NCBI RefSeq assembly: GCF_000340215.1
Contig: NW_006921537.1
Coordinates: 4,295,646 to 4,359,645 of the forward strand
Source of the DNA: Pseudocercospora fijiensis CIRAD86
Taxonomy: Eukaryota; Ascomycota; Dothideomycetes; Mycosphaerellales; Mycosphaerellaceae
DNA length: 64,000 bases
Reading direction: 5' to 3'
Positions within the stretch are counted from its first letter, which is position 1, and every line of letters begins with the position of its first letter. Shown one piece after another: positions 9,700-23,104 of the stretch. A model generated the notes under the pieces. That model saw nothing but the letters and a program-made list of their open reading frames with translations, was not told where the DNA came from and searched no databases. A program made the translations under genes and the position numbers.

Positions 9700-12340
9700 A
9701 AAAAGAGTATAAGCTAAGCGGTTAACCGAGGCAGAGAGGGTAGAGAGGGTAGTAGATCGCGTCGTTTCGAGGTACTACGAATTAGTAGCTAAATCGGATA
9801 AGAATAAGAATAAGAAGGTTAGTATTCGAGCGCTCTATAAGAGTAAGAAAGCAACTCGCCTATATTCTTATATCTACTAGTAGTTAAGAGGCCGTAGGTC
9901 GCTATTTAGTCGTCTATTAACTAATACTAAATTAGACGAGTCTTAAGAGATAGCGCTAGCGGATTATTATTAAGAGAGGGACGAAATAGGTATATTCTTA
10001 CTAGTACCGCTAATTACCGTTATAGCGATAGACATACTAGTAAGCCTACTACTAGAAGGTATATCGAAGGATATAATACCGCCATTTAGTATAGACTAGG
10101 CGGACCGCTTTCTAAGGCGCTATAGACTTAGTAAGGTTAAGTCTAAACCGATTAAGATATAGCGGAAGGAAGCTTACGACCCTTCTACGATAAGGAGCTA
10201 GTTTAACCGTTTTAAGGCTATAATAAAGCGACTAGATATAAAGCCGCGGAATATATAGAATTTCGATAAAACTAGCTTCTAGGTTAGAATTAGTAGTAAC
10301 GAGTATATCGTTATAATAGACACGAAGTAGCGCGCCTAGACCGAGTATAATAGCAACCGTACGTATATAACTATCGTCGAGACCGTAAACGCGTTTAGTA
10401 AGGTAGTAGACTATTAGTTAATTGTTAAAGGTATACTAGTCTAAGAACGGTAGATACCGAAGGAAGGTAAGTCTATTACTACTACTACTACTATTACTAC
10501 TTCCGAGTCCGAGTCCGCTTCCGAGGCAACGATACCTACTAACTATACTAGGCAAGGACAACTTCTTAATTACTGTTAACGAGTCTAGATATATAACCGA
10601 CGATACTATAATATATTATATCCGCTAGTTTAAGCGAAAGACGAGGCCTAAAGATCTAAACGAGTAGAGGATATTATTATACGACAATTACGGCTCCTAC
10701 TACTTTAAGGAATTTGCAGCCTTTGCAAAGCGGTATAGGATTTAATTATAGGGCCTATAACTATATACTTTACACTTTATATAGCTATTAGATATAGTCC
10801 TATTTTAGGTATATAAGCTAAGGTATAGGCAAGCGGTATTAGAGGCTATATACCGTAGTATTAGTAAATTCGGAATACCTAAGTTTGTTAATACACTCTT
10901 AGCTATTCGGGCTAAGACATTTACTTTATATAATATAAGGGCGGCATTCCGGAAGACAGGCATATTCCTAATTAATAGGGAGGTCCCTTATAAGTATATT
11001 CGAGATTAGTATAGGGCTACTAACTATAATTAGAACTAGTAAGCAATTAAGAGCGAGTTAGTATAGGAAGAAGCCCGGTATAATAAATTGCTAGTAATAG
11101 TAGATATAGCTTAGTAGGAGCATATCGCATTAGTTAAGTAATAACGTTCCGCGGAGCCTACTATTATCGATCTAGAAGGCTAGTCGTACGCTAATAGTCG
11201 CTACTACCTTAGGGATCTCGAGAACTTAATCGCTTAGGGTATACTATCGTTACTACCTCTACTACCTTAGCGAACGCCGACCCCCGGATTGCCGTAATAG
11301 CTCCTAGATACTTCTACTAGCCCTCGTACGATTAAGGTATCTCGTAGTACTATATAAGCTCGCAAGGACTTCCGACGGTCCTATCTAAAACTAGCCCTAT
11401 AGCTAAGGCTATAGGGTATCGATCCTATATTACTATCGTTTAACCTATTTTCTTCGTTATCTATAAAGCAAGCAGAAGAGGCCTATAATATATTAGTTAA
11501 CGCGGCTATCTATAAGGGTAAAGAATACAAGCGCAAATACTAATCTACGAGTATTATTAAGCGAGCAAAGAAGCGGTAGAAGGAACAGCCTAATCGGCTT
11601 ATTCGAGTAGGTACTATCGAGGCAAACGAATTGCGCTTATAACTTACTTAGTAAGATAAGGACATAGCTAGCAATAGGTACTAGAAGATGCTCCGCGAGG
11701 CGAAGAGTACTTATAATAGAGCGCGCGGCTATCGATTAAAGTATAGTAAGGCCTTCTATATTATATTTAATAATAATAGTAAGACTAAGTAGATAGACGT
11801 CGAGTTATAGTCTAACGATAAGCTACTACGATACGTCTTCGACAAGCGCCTTCTTACTACCGATAACACCTCTACCTTAAAGAAGACTAGTAATCTATAC
11901 GCCGACATTCTTAGCAATTATAAGCGATATACTTATATATCTAAGAACGGCGAAATTATATATATATAGAGCCTAATAATAACACTGTGTTTACCGACTC
12001 GTACCTACGATTACGAAGGTAACGGCGACCTTCTAATATAGACTAACGTTAAGACTAAGCGGCGATTAAATAGCCTATTCGCGTAAGAGCCTAATACTCG
12101 ACTCGACTAGTTATAATAAGACGAGGCGCTACTTAACAAAGATACTATATATACTAATATTTAGCCTTACTTAGTATATCCTCGCCGCCGCTACGAGTTA
12201 GTATAGCGAAAGCGCTATTTCTACGAGCCTTCGAAGAAAACTAGCCGCTATCGAGGCGAGGTCGCTAGTAGCAACAAGGACAATCCTATTAAGCTAGAAG
12301 AGTTTTAGGATAGTAGAGTAAGTAGTTAACTATAGTAACA
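9700..12340 (+). pseudogene. pogo-like transposase relic (helix-turn-helix plus DDE_1)
   Basis: Fragments of a DDE_1 superfamily transposase are readable through many TAG stops: an N-terminal helix-turn-helix segment (SIRALYKSKKA, about 9,820-9,850), the NFDKT block around the first catalytic aspartate (10,260-10,275), and the block equivalent to the family's D-G-x-G-S-H motif (YDNYGSY, about 10,680-10,700). A remnant of the conserved PPHTSH-LQPLD segment follows near 10,760. The C-terminal half is lysine/arginine rich. The damage is RIP-type stops rather than large deletions. It cannot encode an active enzyme. Confidence 0.82.
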
Positions 12341-12553
12341 AGAGGTAGAGATAACATAATAGACATATAGACCGACTTCTAAAGTAATTAATTACATAAT
12401 TAACGCGAGGTATACGCAGAGGCCGACTATAGGTCTATTTTATTTATCTATAGTCGCAATTTAGTCGCTATTAAAACGGCAATCTACTGCTTCTTAACCC
12501 TAATCGTATACCTATTTAATTTCCCGGTCTATATACCCTACAATATACTATAG

Positions 12554-12597
12554 TGTCGAGTTTTACGTATAGCCTACTAAGAAAAAGCGATTTTACG
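12554..12597 (-). repeat. Right terminal inverted repeat of the first pogo element
   Basis: Reverse complement of the left repeat, ending CGATTTTACG before the target TA at 12,598-12,599. Confidence 0.93.
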
Positions 12598-12599
12598 TA

Positions 12600-13341
12600 T
12601 AGCTTAAATCCCCGAGCCTAGGGCGAGGGGTAAAGTAGGCTAACGCAACCCCGGATATAGCGGAGTTATTTGTTAGCTTTCTCTATAGCTCCGACCGATA
12701 TTATACTTCGCTATCTATACTTGTCCCTCGTTTCCTATCTCCTATCGAATTGATCCTATAACGCATTAGCTTAGTTATATAATTATTATATAACTTCTTA
12801 GTATAAGAAGGATTTTCATACTGCTTTTAGAGTATAGAATAGCAAAAACATAAGTAATAAACTAATTAACTTATTAAACAAGGGCTCTTAATAATATAGT
12901 ATTACGTACGTAATTAACTACGCTAAGCGTAATAGATCCGGCCTCTTCGGATTTAGAGAAGTCGAGATCTACTATCTCCTATTAGACCCTTACTAAGAGC
13001 GTACGAGCTACTAGTTTATTTATAAGCCCCTTACGTAGTAAGGGCCTAATAATAAAACTAGCAATCGGGTTAGATTTAAGATCCGTAATTTGCGACTTTA
13101 TATATAACGCGCGTCGCGATATATATTAATATTTTATAATATAGGCGTAGAGTAAGTAATCGGCTTTAATTCTATCTAAGAATTATATTAATACGACCTT
13201 AGGTTATTTCATTATAGCTTATAAGCCGAGGGTACTACCTAGCTAAAAGCCGGCTTTAGTAATAGACTTAGTCTTAATAAACAACCTATTTTAAGATATA
13301 GCCTATATAATATAGAAATACCTCGAGGTCCTAGTAGTACT
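12600..13341. other. RIP-mutated DNA between the pogo element and the hAT composite
   Basis: TpA-rich with no long frame and no domain. It may belong to whatever DNA received both insertions. I could not assign it. Confidence 0.55.
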
Positions 13342-14480
13342 TAGACCCCGTAGTAGTTCGGTTTCCGAACTACTAAACGTATATAGTTTGGTTTCTTAGC
13401 GGCGAACTAGCTCCCTAGTTCCGGTTTAGTTTTTTTAAACTATATAGATTCCTAGTTTAAACTAGAGACTATATTAGTTTTACTATAAAGATACTATTAT
13501 TCGACTACTAGCTACGATTGCCGGCTATAATAGTAACTAGGTTATATTTACTACGCTCTATTACCGTTAATAGGGCGTAGTTACTATTACTAGGGCGTAG
13601 TTGCCGTTACTAGGGCGTAGTTGCCGTTACTAGGGCGTAGTTACTATTACTAGGGCGTAGTTGCCGTTACCGGGCCGTAGTTGCCGTAGTTGCGAAAGCT
13701 TACTTGTATAACGTTACGTAGACGGTAATAATTAGGGCTTCGCGATACTCTTATACCTTTTTACTTCTTCCTCTATACCTATACCTATAGTAACTACTAT
13801 ACGCTACGCCCCTGCCCCCCTTCCTTATAATAGTAACTTAGTAAGAGAGAAGCGCGCCGCGCGTAAAATAGAAGATAGAACTAAAGACCGCGAGTTTATT
13901 TTACCTAAGCATCTGAGAAAAAAGCGTAAGACTAAAGAGGAGTACTCTACGAAGAAGAATTCCGTATAAGACCGCGAGAGAAAGGAGAATATAGATAAGG
14001 ATAAAAGATCGAAGGATAAGAGAAGAAAGGCGCGGAATAAGGCATTCTATCGATAGCTCGCGCCTATAGAAAAAAGTAAAGGTTATAATAAGAAGATAAC
14101 CTAGGAGAAGGCTTAGACGAAGAAGGAATCACGTCTAGTTTCCGAGCGTAAATTTCTAGTAGCGTAAGTTAATCTAGCTAATAGCCGTAGCTAGTAGCTA
14201 TAGCCGGCATTTCTTTCTTTAAGACGTTAACTAATAGTATTTAGACCTATAGCCGCTACCTCTATCGATACGACCGATAGTAACGGAGATATTCAGATAG
14301 CCGATAATAATAATACTAGAGTTTAGGATTCGCGAAAGAGCTTAATACTACGAATAAAGGGACTAAAAAAAGCGAGGAGATACTATACGTCGATCTAGTA
14401 ACAGGTATAGTCTTAGGGCCTAACGCTATAGACGATAAGCGCTAGGAGTAGATCGAGTACAGTTAAAGAGACGAGGTACT
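13342..14480 (+). repeat. Inverted arm 1, left copy
   Basis: Matches the reverse complement of about 23,105-24,364 along nearly its full length, including the subterminal tandem repeats, with mostly transition differences. The length difference comes from extra tandem copies on the right side. Confidence 0.88.
13560..13690 (+). repeat. Subterminal tandem repeat, about 21-bp unit (TAGGGCGTAGTTGCCGTTAC)
   Basis: About six copies alternating between a GTTGCCGTTAC and a GTTACTATTAC variant. hAT transposases are known to bind subterminal repeats, so these may be ancestral binding sites. The mirror copies are at about 23,920-24,150. Confidence 0.85.
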
Positions 14481-16340
14481 AGACCCCGTAGTAGTTCGGG
14501 TTAGTTTAGTTTAGTTTGCTAAGCCGAAGATCTAGTTTAGTTTAGGTTGGTTTACTAAGCAACTATAGGATTAGCTAGTTCGAACTATAGAATTTATCGG
14601 TTTCTAAGAAGTGTAAGAATATCTACGCAACTCGAAGCAAGCCCTTTATAAGATACGAGAGTGTAGCCGGCAGCGTAGCCGGCATTTTTCAGTTATAGGA
14701 AGGTACTTATATAACCCTAAATCTATAGACAATTAGCTAAGGGCACTAACTAATTAAAAGCATACATATATACAAGCTATTATAGTTTAGTTTAGAAACT
14801 GCACTCTCTAGGTATAAATTTCATCCTTTCGCTCGCTATTTAATTCCCTAACTACTCGGTAGAATATTATTATCTAGATCTAGGTAGAACTTATCGATTT
14901 CCCTAGAAGCCCTCCTTAAGAAGTTCGACTACTTTCTAACTAAACTATTGTCTAATATTAAGTACTAGGATAGCTCCTCCCTCGGTATCGGTATAGTATA
15001 TAAAAGAGCTATAAGGTAGCTCTACAGAACGTTCTACTAGTTACTCGCTATACCAAGGCCGAATACTAGTTCGTTCCTTAGAACTCTTAGTTATTTAGGA
15101 GATATTAAGAATAAGGTAGGTAGTAACTTCGTATTATATAAGGAGGTAGAGGCTGCTATAGAGGCGTCCTTTAACCTATAGAAGATAGTAAAAGATATAG
15201 AGGTAGCTATAGGTCTAGGTACCTAGTTGAATTTCTAGTAGGTAGAGTATAAGGATATTTAGAGGGAGTATTAGGTAGAGTTGCGAAGGCAGGTATATAA
15301 TATAGTCTAGAAAATAGGGATAATACCTATAACTATAAGCATTAGGCTCTTTAACCTTCCTTATTTTTCCCTATTTTCTTTTTATAAAAGTCTAAACTAA
15401 TACAAATTAACCGGAATATCTATCTTCTTTTAGTTCTTTAAAAAACCTAGCAGCGTAGCTAGTAGCGTAGCCGGTAGCGTAGCCGGTAGCGTAGCCGGCC
15501 TTTTAACTCCTTAGTACTAACGGGATTTTCGAAGACTTCTATTCCGTAAGGCTAATAAAGCATACTATACTATATATATATACTTAGAGAGTATTTAGAG
15601 CGCGGTATATAGCGCCGTATAATAGCGACTTATTTCGTATATAGAAAAGCTTATAGACGAGACTACGAATATCCTTCCTACTAGAATATCTATCCTACCT
15701 AGTACTATCTCGAATATAGATATTCTAGCCTCTTAGAATCTAATCGAGTACTTTAAAATCCTTATCTATAATCGTTATACGCTTCGCGTAGATAGCTATA
15801 AGGTTAACCGCTAAAATAGTATTAGTATAGTCCGAAAAGAGGTAGAAGAGAAATATATATTCGAAGATACGAACTAGGTAGGCTTCTATAGCCTCTTAAA
15901 GGGCGCCTATCGCGGAGGCTTAGAAGCGAAGGTCCGTTCTATAATCCTAGGCAATTTCGCGAATAAGTCGTTAGAAAGGAGCTTTACGGATTAGGAGATT
16001 AGAACTCTTCTAATACTTCCGAATCTTACGGAGGGCTACGGCTAAAGAAGGATTAGTAAAAAGATAGTAAGAATGCCGGCTACGCTACCGGCTACGCTAC
16101 AGGCTATAAATAGNNNNNNNNNNNNNNNNNNNNNNNNNNNNNNNNNNNNNNNNNNNNNNNNNNNNNNNNNNNNNNNNNNNNNNNNNNNNNNNNNNNNNNN
16201 NNNNNNNNNNNNNCTAGTAGTAGAAGCGCTAGTCGTCGTCTTACGTAGAGCCTTACCCGCCGTTATCTTATACGGAGCCTTACTCGCGACGCCCTTTCTA
16301 GTACCGGATCTAGCGGTAGTAGTAGCAGCCTTCTTACGTT
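14480..16340 (+). repeat. Inverted arm 2, left copy
   Basis: Type 2 end. It matches the reverse complement of about 27,765-28,702, except for an extra segment at about 14,690-15,480 bordered on both sides by the GTAGCCGGCAGCG-like motif. The homology resumes across the N gap. Confidence 0.83.
16114..16213. other. Assembly gap (100 N)
   Basis: Exactly 100 N, a usual placeholder for a gap of unknown size. It lies beside a tandem run of the GCCGGCTACGCTA motif, which may explain the assembly failure. The open frame at 16,073-16,342 reads across the gap and is meaningless. Confidence 0.97.
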
Positions 16341-16970
16341 AATATACTATACTCGTTCTACTATTTCCGGTCTTATTACGACCCGTAGAATTAGTAGGTC
16401 CCTTTTTACGAGGCGTCGTAACTTAGTTAAGTAGACTCGGTATTATAAAAGTCGTCGAATTAAGGAAAAAAGTGCGTTACGAAGGTATACGAAAGCGCGC
16501 CCGGAGCGAGGGTATTACGGAGATAGTAGATATAGAGCGTAGAGGTATAGGTATCGATACGAAGATTAAATATAGCGAGAGAGGTAGTATCGCGGTATCG
16601 CTAGGCAATAGAGTAAGCGTCGCGTAAGCCTATATTATAGTAACGTTAGAGTAAGGAAAGAAGGTAGGTATAGCTAAAAAAGGCAGGTACGGCAAACTTT
16701 GAAATATAGCTAGTATATATAGCCGGTATAGTAATAGGCGAAAGCCTCCTTTTAATAAATAGCCGGCGTAATAATAGTATCCTACTATAGTATAGATATT
16801 CTTTAGTAATGCACTTACTAGCTATAGTAATCTTATAAGTAACCTAGGCCTATTACTAGGAAATATAAGAAATATTAGGTAGGCTATACTAAACAAGCTA
16901 GTTATTTAGCAGGAAAAGGCCTATAACCGTCTCTATATACTAGCTACGAGTGCCGGCTATCGCTCTAAAT

Positions 16971-17685
16971 TTAACTCCGCCCTATCTCGGAGGCTAAGGT
17001 ACCAAGCGGAAACCCTATAGCTTATATTTACTCGGTTATCGCGGATCGCTTATAGGTAAGGTATTAGAAAAGAGTATAAAAAGTACGAGAAGAGTATCCT
17101 AGGATATAGGTCGTAAGTAAATAAGAGTAGCACGCCTAGTTATTTATATAGTACGTTACTCTATACGACTAAGAGCCTATATTATCTCGTACTTCGCTTA
17201 TAAGACCTCGACTCTACTAATATACTATTAATCTCCTACTCGGTCGCTTTCTTAATTCTTCTTCGAGTTACCGGACTTAGTACGTATCTATCGCTATATA
17301 ATAGCGCTACGTATTATAGAGAATTAACTCCGCCGTATCTCGAAGGCTAAGGTACCGAGCGGAAATCCTATAGCTTATATTTACTCGGTTATCGCGGAGC
17401 GATTATAGGTAAGGTATTAGAAAAGAGTATAAAAAGTACGAGAAGAGTATCCTAGGATATAGGTCGTAAGTAAATAAGAGTAACACGCCTAGTTATTTAT
17501 ATAGTACGTTACTCTAAATAACTAGGAGCCTATATTATCTTATACTTCGCTTATAAGACCTCGACTCTACTAGTATACTATCGATCTCCTCTTCGGTCGC
17601 TAATACGCTATCTTAATTCTTCTTCGAGTTACCGGACTTAGTACGTATCTATAGCTATACCATAGCGCTACGTATTATAGAGAAT
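16971..17685 (+). repeat. Tandem direct duplication, unit about 353 bp
   Basis: TTAACTCCGCC...AGAGAA at 16,971-17,323 is repeated at 17,324-17,685 with scattered transitions and one small insertion in the second copy (CGCTAATACGCTATC against CGCTTTC). It lies inside the inner hAT element, downstream of the transposase. Confidence 0.88.
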
Positions 17686-19119
17686 TTCTCGTTAAAGTTT
17701 CTCTCTCGTAGGCTTACTATCTACCTCGTAGTATAGAGGATTAAAGTACTAATACTAAAGAATCTCCTTATAGTTAGGATACTAGGGCTCCTTAGGACCT
17801 TTATATTTAGGTCTAAATAGAGACGCATTATAAACGTTCTATCGCCCTTTTACTTACTATCCGCTAGGTCGCGGTATACGAAGAAACTAATCTAAATATA
17901 GCTCGTCTCTATAATAGCTAGGTAAATATAGAGCGCTAGGATTCTACTTCGTACCTTAGATTTAGGGACGGCGCGGAGATAAAATTAGAAATATAGCCGG
18001 TACCTATAGCCGGTAAAAGGATACGAAAATAGGCCTCCTCCTAGGTTAATCTACCGACTAAATACAATTTCTAACTAATCCGCTATAAACCGACGCCGAA
18101 TTTTAGCTAGAAGCTATATATCTTTATTTTAAAGAGTAACCCGCTTCGTATAGATAGTAAGTAGGTTTAAAAGCTTAAGCTCGGTTACGAGAAATGCCTC
18201 TATAGCTTCCTAAAGAGTACTAATCGCCTTAGCCGTAAATCGAATACTAGACCGAAAATCTAATATAATTTCTCGGACGAATCGCTAGAAGGGAGTCTTA
18301 GGGATTAAAAGCTCGGTCCCTCTTTTATTTTAGAAAAGCCGGATCTAGCGAAGGGTAATAGTACCTAGTTTAAAGCGCCGCTTCTTTATCGTCGAGTCCT
18401 GCCTTATTCCCTTTTTTTTAATAGAAAGATAACTTTTCTTTACGATAGCCTTCGTCCGCCTACTCTTTTTAGCTTTCTCCTATCTACCTAAAGCCTTTTT
18501 ATTTTTCGGTACTATTTTCCGAGGAACCCCTTTCCTTCGTATATACTACGGAGAGTCTTACTTTTCTAATATCTCGTTCTCGCTACGGTCTCCCTATACC
18601 TAGCTTACTTTACCTTTACCCTTTAGGCTCTAAAGATATTTATCTACGCGTTTAGGCGACGAAGGTATATCGGTAGGACCTAGAAAATTAATGAGCCTAT
18701 AATCGTAAGGAGATATTTATACTTCTTACCTTTTAGAACAAATAGTCTTCTATTAAACCGCCTTAGTAGGTTATCGTTAGATTCGTATAAAGGATAGTCG
18801 CTTAAGGAAGGGGAGGTAGCTAGCTTAGGAAGGCCCGAAGAGCCGAATCCTTAAGGTATATTTGTTTTTAAGAATATAGGGAAAGGGAAGAAGGAGAGGA
18901 AGAGCGAATAGAGAATTAGAAATAGTCTATAGGTAAGCGGGGTAGGTTACTATAGCAACTAGTCTATTTAGGTCCTAGGAATTCGGAATATATTAAAGAT
19001 ATATACCGGCTATATATACCGGCTACGCTACCTTCTACGTAAACGCTTCGTCTCTTTAAAGCTACTCTAAGCCTATATATATTTCCGCTTCTCGACCTAG
19101 TATCGCCTTCTATCTCCGC

Positions 19120-21420
19120 CCTCCTCCTCTTCGTTATCGCTAATTAGGGTTTCGCTTAGACTAAATTTCGTATTCTCTTCGCGCTTTTAGGTTTCTTCGA
19201 TCTTAAGGTTTTCTAATTCCTCGATTAAGTCCTTTAGTATAATCTTTAGTATCCTACCTTAGCGACTCTAGTAAAGGAGATAGTATCGGAATACTATAAT
19301 AGACTCGAAAGTAGTAGGCGAGTATATTCGATTAAAGCGGCCCTAGTAACGAGCAATACTAAAAGACCTCTTATAGCCTATACCTACGCTCGGTATAGCG
19401 AGGACGTCCTAAGCGACCGACGCTATCGTTAGAAACTTAGGCTCTAACCGCTACTATATAGTAAGAATATCGTCTCTATATTCGTCTAGAAGACTAGTAA
19501 GATCTAGAGATTATTAGCCCTCTTTCCGAGCCTATAGGTTTAGTACGTACCTACGCGCTAATAGAGATCGAACTCTTCTTTATTTACTTTAGTAGTTGCT
19601 TCCTCTTCTGCCTCTACTTCCTACCTACGAAATAGGTATAATATCGGAGCCTTCTAAACCTTCTTTTTCTTTATAGGAGCTATATTTAGACTAGTTTCTT
19701 TCCGACGCTCGTAGAATATCTTTTTTAGAATAGTCTAGTAATACTTAGGCTATTCCTCGTCGCCCTTCTATTCTAGCTTCTACTAGTATATATCCTTTTC
19801 TACCGGGTTAAGTAAGTATATAACGCTATAGAAATCCTCGAACGACTAAAAGGTAGTACTATAATATTTATATAACTTAGTATAGGAGGTGTCTATAGCT
19901 TTCGTTATAGCTACTTTCTAGGGAACGCTCTTCTTAGCTAGCTTAGCTACGGTTTCGTCGAGCTTATTAAAGAGCTAGTTATAATACGTAAAGATAAGGT
20001 AGATCGTCGGTCCTCGGGTTCTTCTAATTATAGTAGTAACCTTCGCGTAATACTTACTAATATCGACGAGATACTCTACTTAGCGCTATTTAGTAGGGGT
20101 AAGCCCGAGCTACTTAATACCCTCGGAACTCTAATAGATCTCGAGAGTAGTACGTAAAGTATATCCCTTCGTAACTATATAGAAAGTCGAATTAAACCGG
20201 GTTTTAACGTCTTAGGTAAAACGGAGTAGGCGCTAAGGAGGCCGCTTTTACTATCGCTTATTCTGTGCGATATTCCAGGTATCGGTTTTAGGGCGCTCGA
20301 TTAGGTTCTTTTAAATAGCCTCGAATCGGTTATATCTCTAGAAGCTCGAGTTCGTATATATTACTAGACGACGAAGCTAGAGAAAAAGAGTTAGAACTAT
20401 ACTAGGTTGCCGGCTACGGGTAATAGCTACGGACAAAAGTTATACCTTATACAAAACGAAAGCGAGGCTCTCTACCTTATCCCGTCTTATTACTATAACG
20501 AGTTTCTCGACTTTCGACTTTACTTTATCCTTATCTAGGATCTTCTATTAGTCGTCGTTTAATAGTATAATTTTAAGCGTCTTAAAGAGGGCTCGGATCG
20601 CGATTTGGGCTGTATAAGCGAGGTAGGGAAACTTCTATAGGGATATAACTAGTATCGACGTCGGCTCCGATTTAATAGGGCTAGGGCTATTACTAGGCTC
20701 CTCTTTATCGTTATTATCGTACGTATTATCGTACGTATCCGGAATCGTAGCGAGCTTAATATTCGGAAGATTAAGCTAGATTATAGACCTTATAATCTCC
20801 TCTACGTACTCGACCCTATCGATATAATTAGTAATTTTAAAGATATATACGAGTAAATTGTATATATAACGCCTTATACAATGTTCGATTATTACTAGCG
20901 TTATCCGTAGTAATTAAGATTAGTTTCGTTGTTATACTAACCCTATCTATTACCGTATAGATAAGATTCGCTATATCCTTACTAGTATAGGAACCTAGAA
21001 TTTTAGAGAATCCGATTATAAGTTCCTAGAGTTTCTAATCCGAATTAATAAAGTATAGTATAATCGAAAGGAAGGAGGCTCTTATAGTCCGGCTTAACTA
21101 GCTATCGATAGTAATAGCTACTCGGCGAGTATTACGGAGGATCTCCCGAATATCGTCTAACGTAGCCTCTTTGTTCTTTTCGAATATAATACGCTATATT
21201 ATAGCGCCGAGAAATAGGGGAGGGTAGTTTATAAGATATAGATATGTCTTCTATATAGACTCCCTTTCGTAGAAGTCTTCCGGAAGACCGTTTATAGCTA
21301 GTATTTCGTTTGCTAGTTGCTTAAAGTCTTCGGGGGAGAAATCGGTAGCCTTTAATCCTAGAGCTTCCTTAAGCGTAGCCTATAAGTATGAGCTATATCT
21401 CTACGGTTAATTAAAGTAGC
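19120..21420 (-). pseudogene. hAT transposase relic
   Basis: Minus-strand reading gives a hAT catalytic region: FSKILGSYTSKDIANLIY followed by LILITTDNASNN at about 20,883-20,939, the family's conserved block around the second catalytic aspartate. The C-terminal dimerisation domain follows (LAIPSVGIGYKRSFSIARY at about 19,340-19,400, then RIYSPTTFESI), here with stops at several expected tryptophans. The order and direction of the blocks are right for one gene reading from the type 1 end at 24,364 towards the type 2 end at 14,480. The N-terminal BED-type finger was not located, so the 5' limit is approximate. Frequent TAG codons mean it is inactive. Confidence 0.85.
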
Positions 21421-23104
21421 CGGAATCTATAGCCGGTAGCTATAGCCGGCATTTTAGAAGACGTACCTCTTTCTAGAACGCTATATCTATATTAACTCTC
21501 CTCTCTCCTTAAGATTCCCGATACCGTTTAGAATAGAGATAGTTCGTAGGCGATAAGTTCCTATCCCCTAGTTTCGGGTATTTTAAGATTAAACTATAGA
21601 AGTTATAGACAATTACTAGTTAACCTTTAAGTCGAGAAGTCGTATAACGGTATAATGCCCCCTCTATAAAGAACTTCTAGAATATATTCGTTCGCTCTTT
21701 ACTCCTCTATCGCATCGAGTACTTCCGGAGTTTATACTCCTTCGAACGTAAGTATAAAGGGAACTATATCTTATAGACCTATTAATTAAACTGCTCTATA
21801 TACTCGGGTTTCTAAAGATACGCCTAGCTAGCCTTTTCGAAGATTTCCGGGTTAATACTCGATATTCTTATATCTCCGAATAACCTTCTACTTAGACTCC
21901 GTAAAGGTAAGGACTAGGTAGTAGTACCCTATAATAAATTCCTACTACTAGGATTCGGAGAGGATAAATCTAGCCCTAATCGTCGTCTAGGACTCGATAG
22001 GCTCGAAGGTAAGTATACGACCTCCTTTCGACGTTATCGTAATCTCGCTCGTATACTAGACTATTTCGACTATCGTCTCGTTATTACCCTTCCTAGTATA
22101 GCGCCTAGTATATATATAATATCGGTCGGTATGTTTTAAAGTTTCGTACGGTAAGGTAAGGACTTAGGAGTAGTAGATATATACTAGTAGCTATAGGGAA
22201 ATACCCTTTCTTTAATAGTATCGTATCGTTAGGAATAGCTAGGTAGTATATAGCTAGCTACCTTTTTTTTGTTTCCTAGCTACCTAACTACTAGATTTTT
22301 TTTCCTAGCTACCCTAGCTAGCCTAACTACTAGAATTTCTTTTCTAGCTACTCTAACTACCTAAATTTTGCCTTCTATATAGCGGCTCTCTCCTACTAAC
22401 GGAACCGAGCTACTATACCTAACGAATCTAAGCTCGTTTTTAGTCTTAATCTATCCTCTTTTAGTATAAGACACTCGATAAGTAAATACTTAGGCCGAGT
22501 CTAACTACGAAACCTAAGACTAACTAATAGCTCTATTAACTAATCCTAATCCTCGAACTCCTTCCGCTTCTTAGTAAAGACCTTAAAAAGCGCTCGAGCT
22601 TCTTCGGGTACCTACGGAGTAGTCGAGATAAAGCCGTATCGCTAAAATAGGTAATCCTTCGGAGGCTTATATAGAGATTTAGAGAATTCTAACGCTAATC
22701 TATCCTACTAGTAGCTTAGATTCCGGATATAAGCCCTCTCTACCTTAGTAAAGATTTTATATAGTAGTAGTACTCTACCCTCGAGAAACGCTTTCTATTT
22801 AACTATTAGTATCTACCGGCTACGAACACTAGCTATATATACCGAGTATAGAATAATTACCTATACCCCTTCCTCCTTTAGTAACACTTCTACCGTCCCT
22901 AGATACCTAGCCCCGATCGTATTAATCGTAAGCTACTTTGCCTTTATAGATATAAAGGCTTCGCTTTAATACTAATAAAGAAACTTCTACTCTATATCGA
23001 GGATATAAAGACGACTAGTCTTAATTCTAATCCTTACTAGCTTTTCGTAGTAGCTTTAACTATAATTTTCTAGATTAATAGGACTTATACCTTAGCCCTT
23101 TACT

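Larger units (their letters stand above)
9409..12597 (+). mobile_element. pogo/Fot1-type DNA transposon with 44-bp TIRs, RIP-mutated
   Basis: A complete 3.19-kb element bounded by inverted repeats at 9,409-9,452 and 12,554-12,597, which match apart from one C/T difference. Both ends are flanked by TA (9,407-9,408 and 12,598-12,599), the target duplication expected for the pogo/Tc1-mariner superfamily. The interior carries a plus-strand transposase relic. It is inserted exactly where the unmutated gene island ends. Its length is on the large side for Fot1-like elements, partly because of CTA-repeat expansion near 10,480. Confidence 0.9.

Noticed and set aside
13560..13690. CRISPR-like array of 21-bp repeats
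   Set aside because: The units are contiguous with no spacers, occur mirrored at the other element end, and the genome is eukaryotic.
16073..16342. 89-aa frame reading through the N gap
   Set aside because: A third of it is undetermined sequence and the rest is mutated hAT arm.
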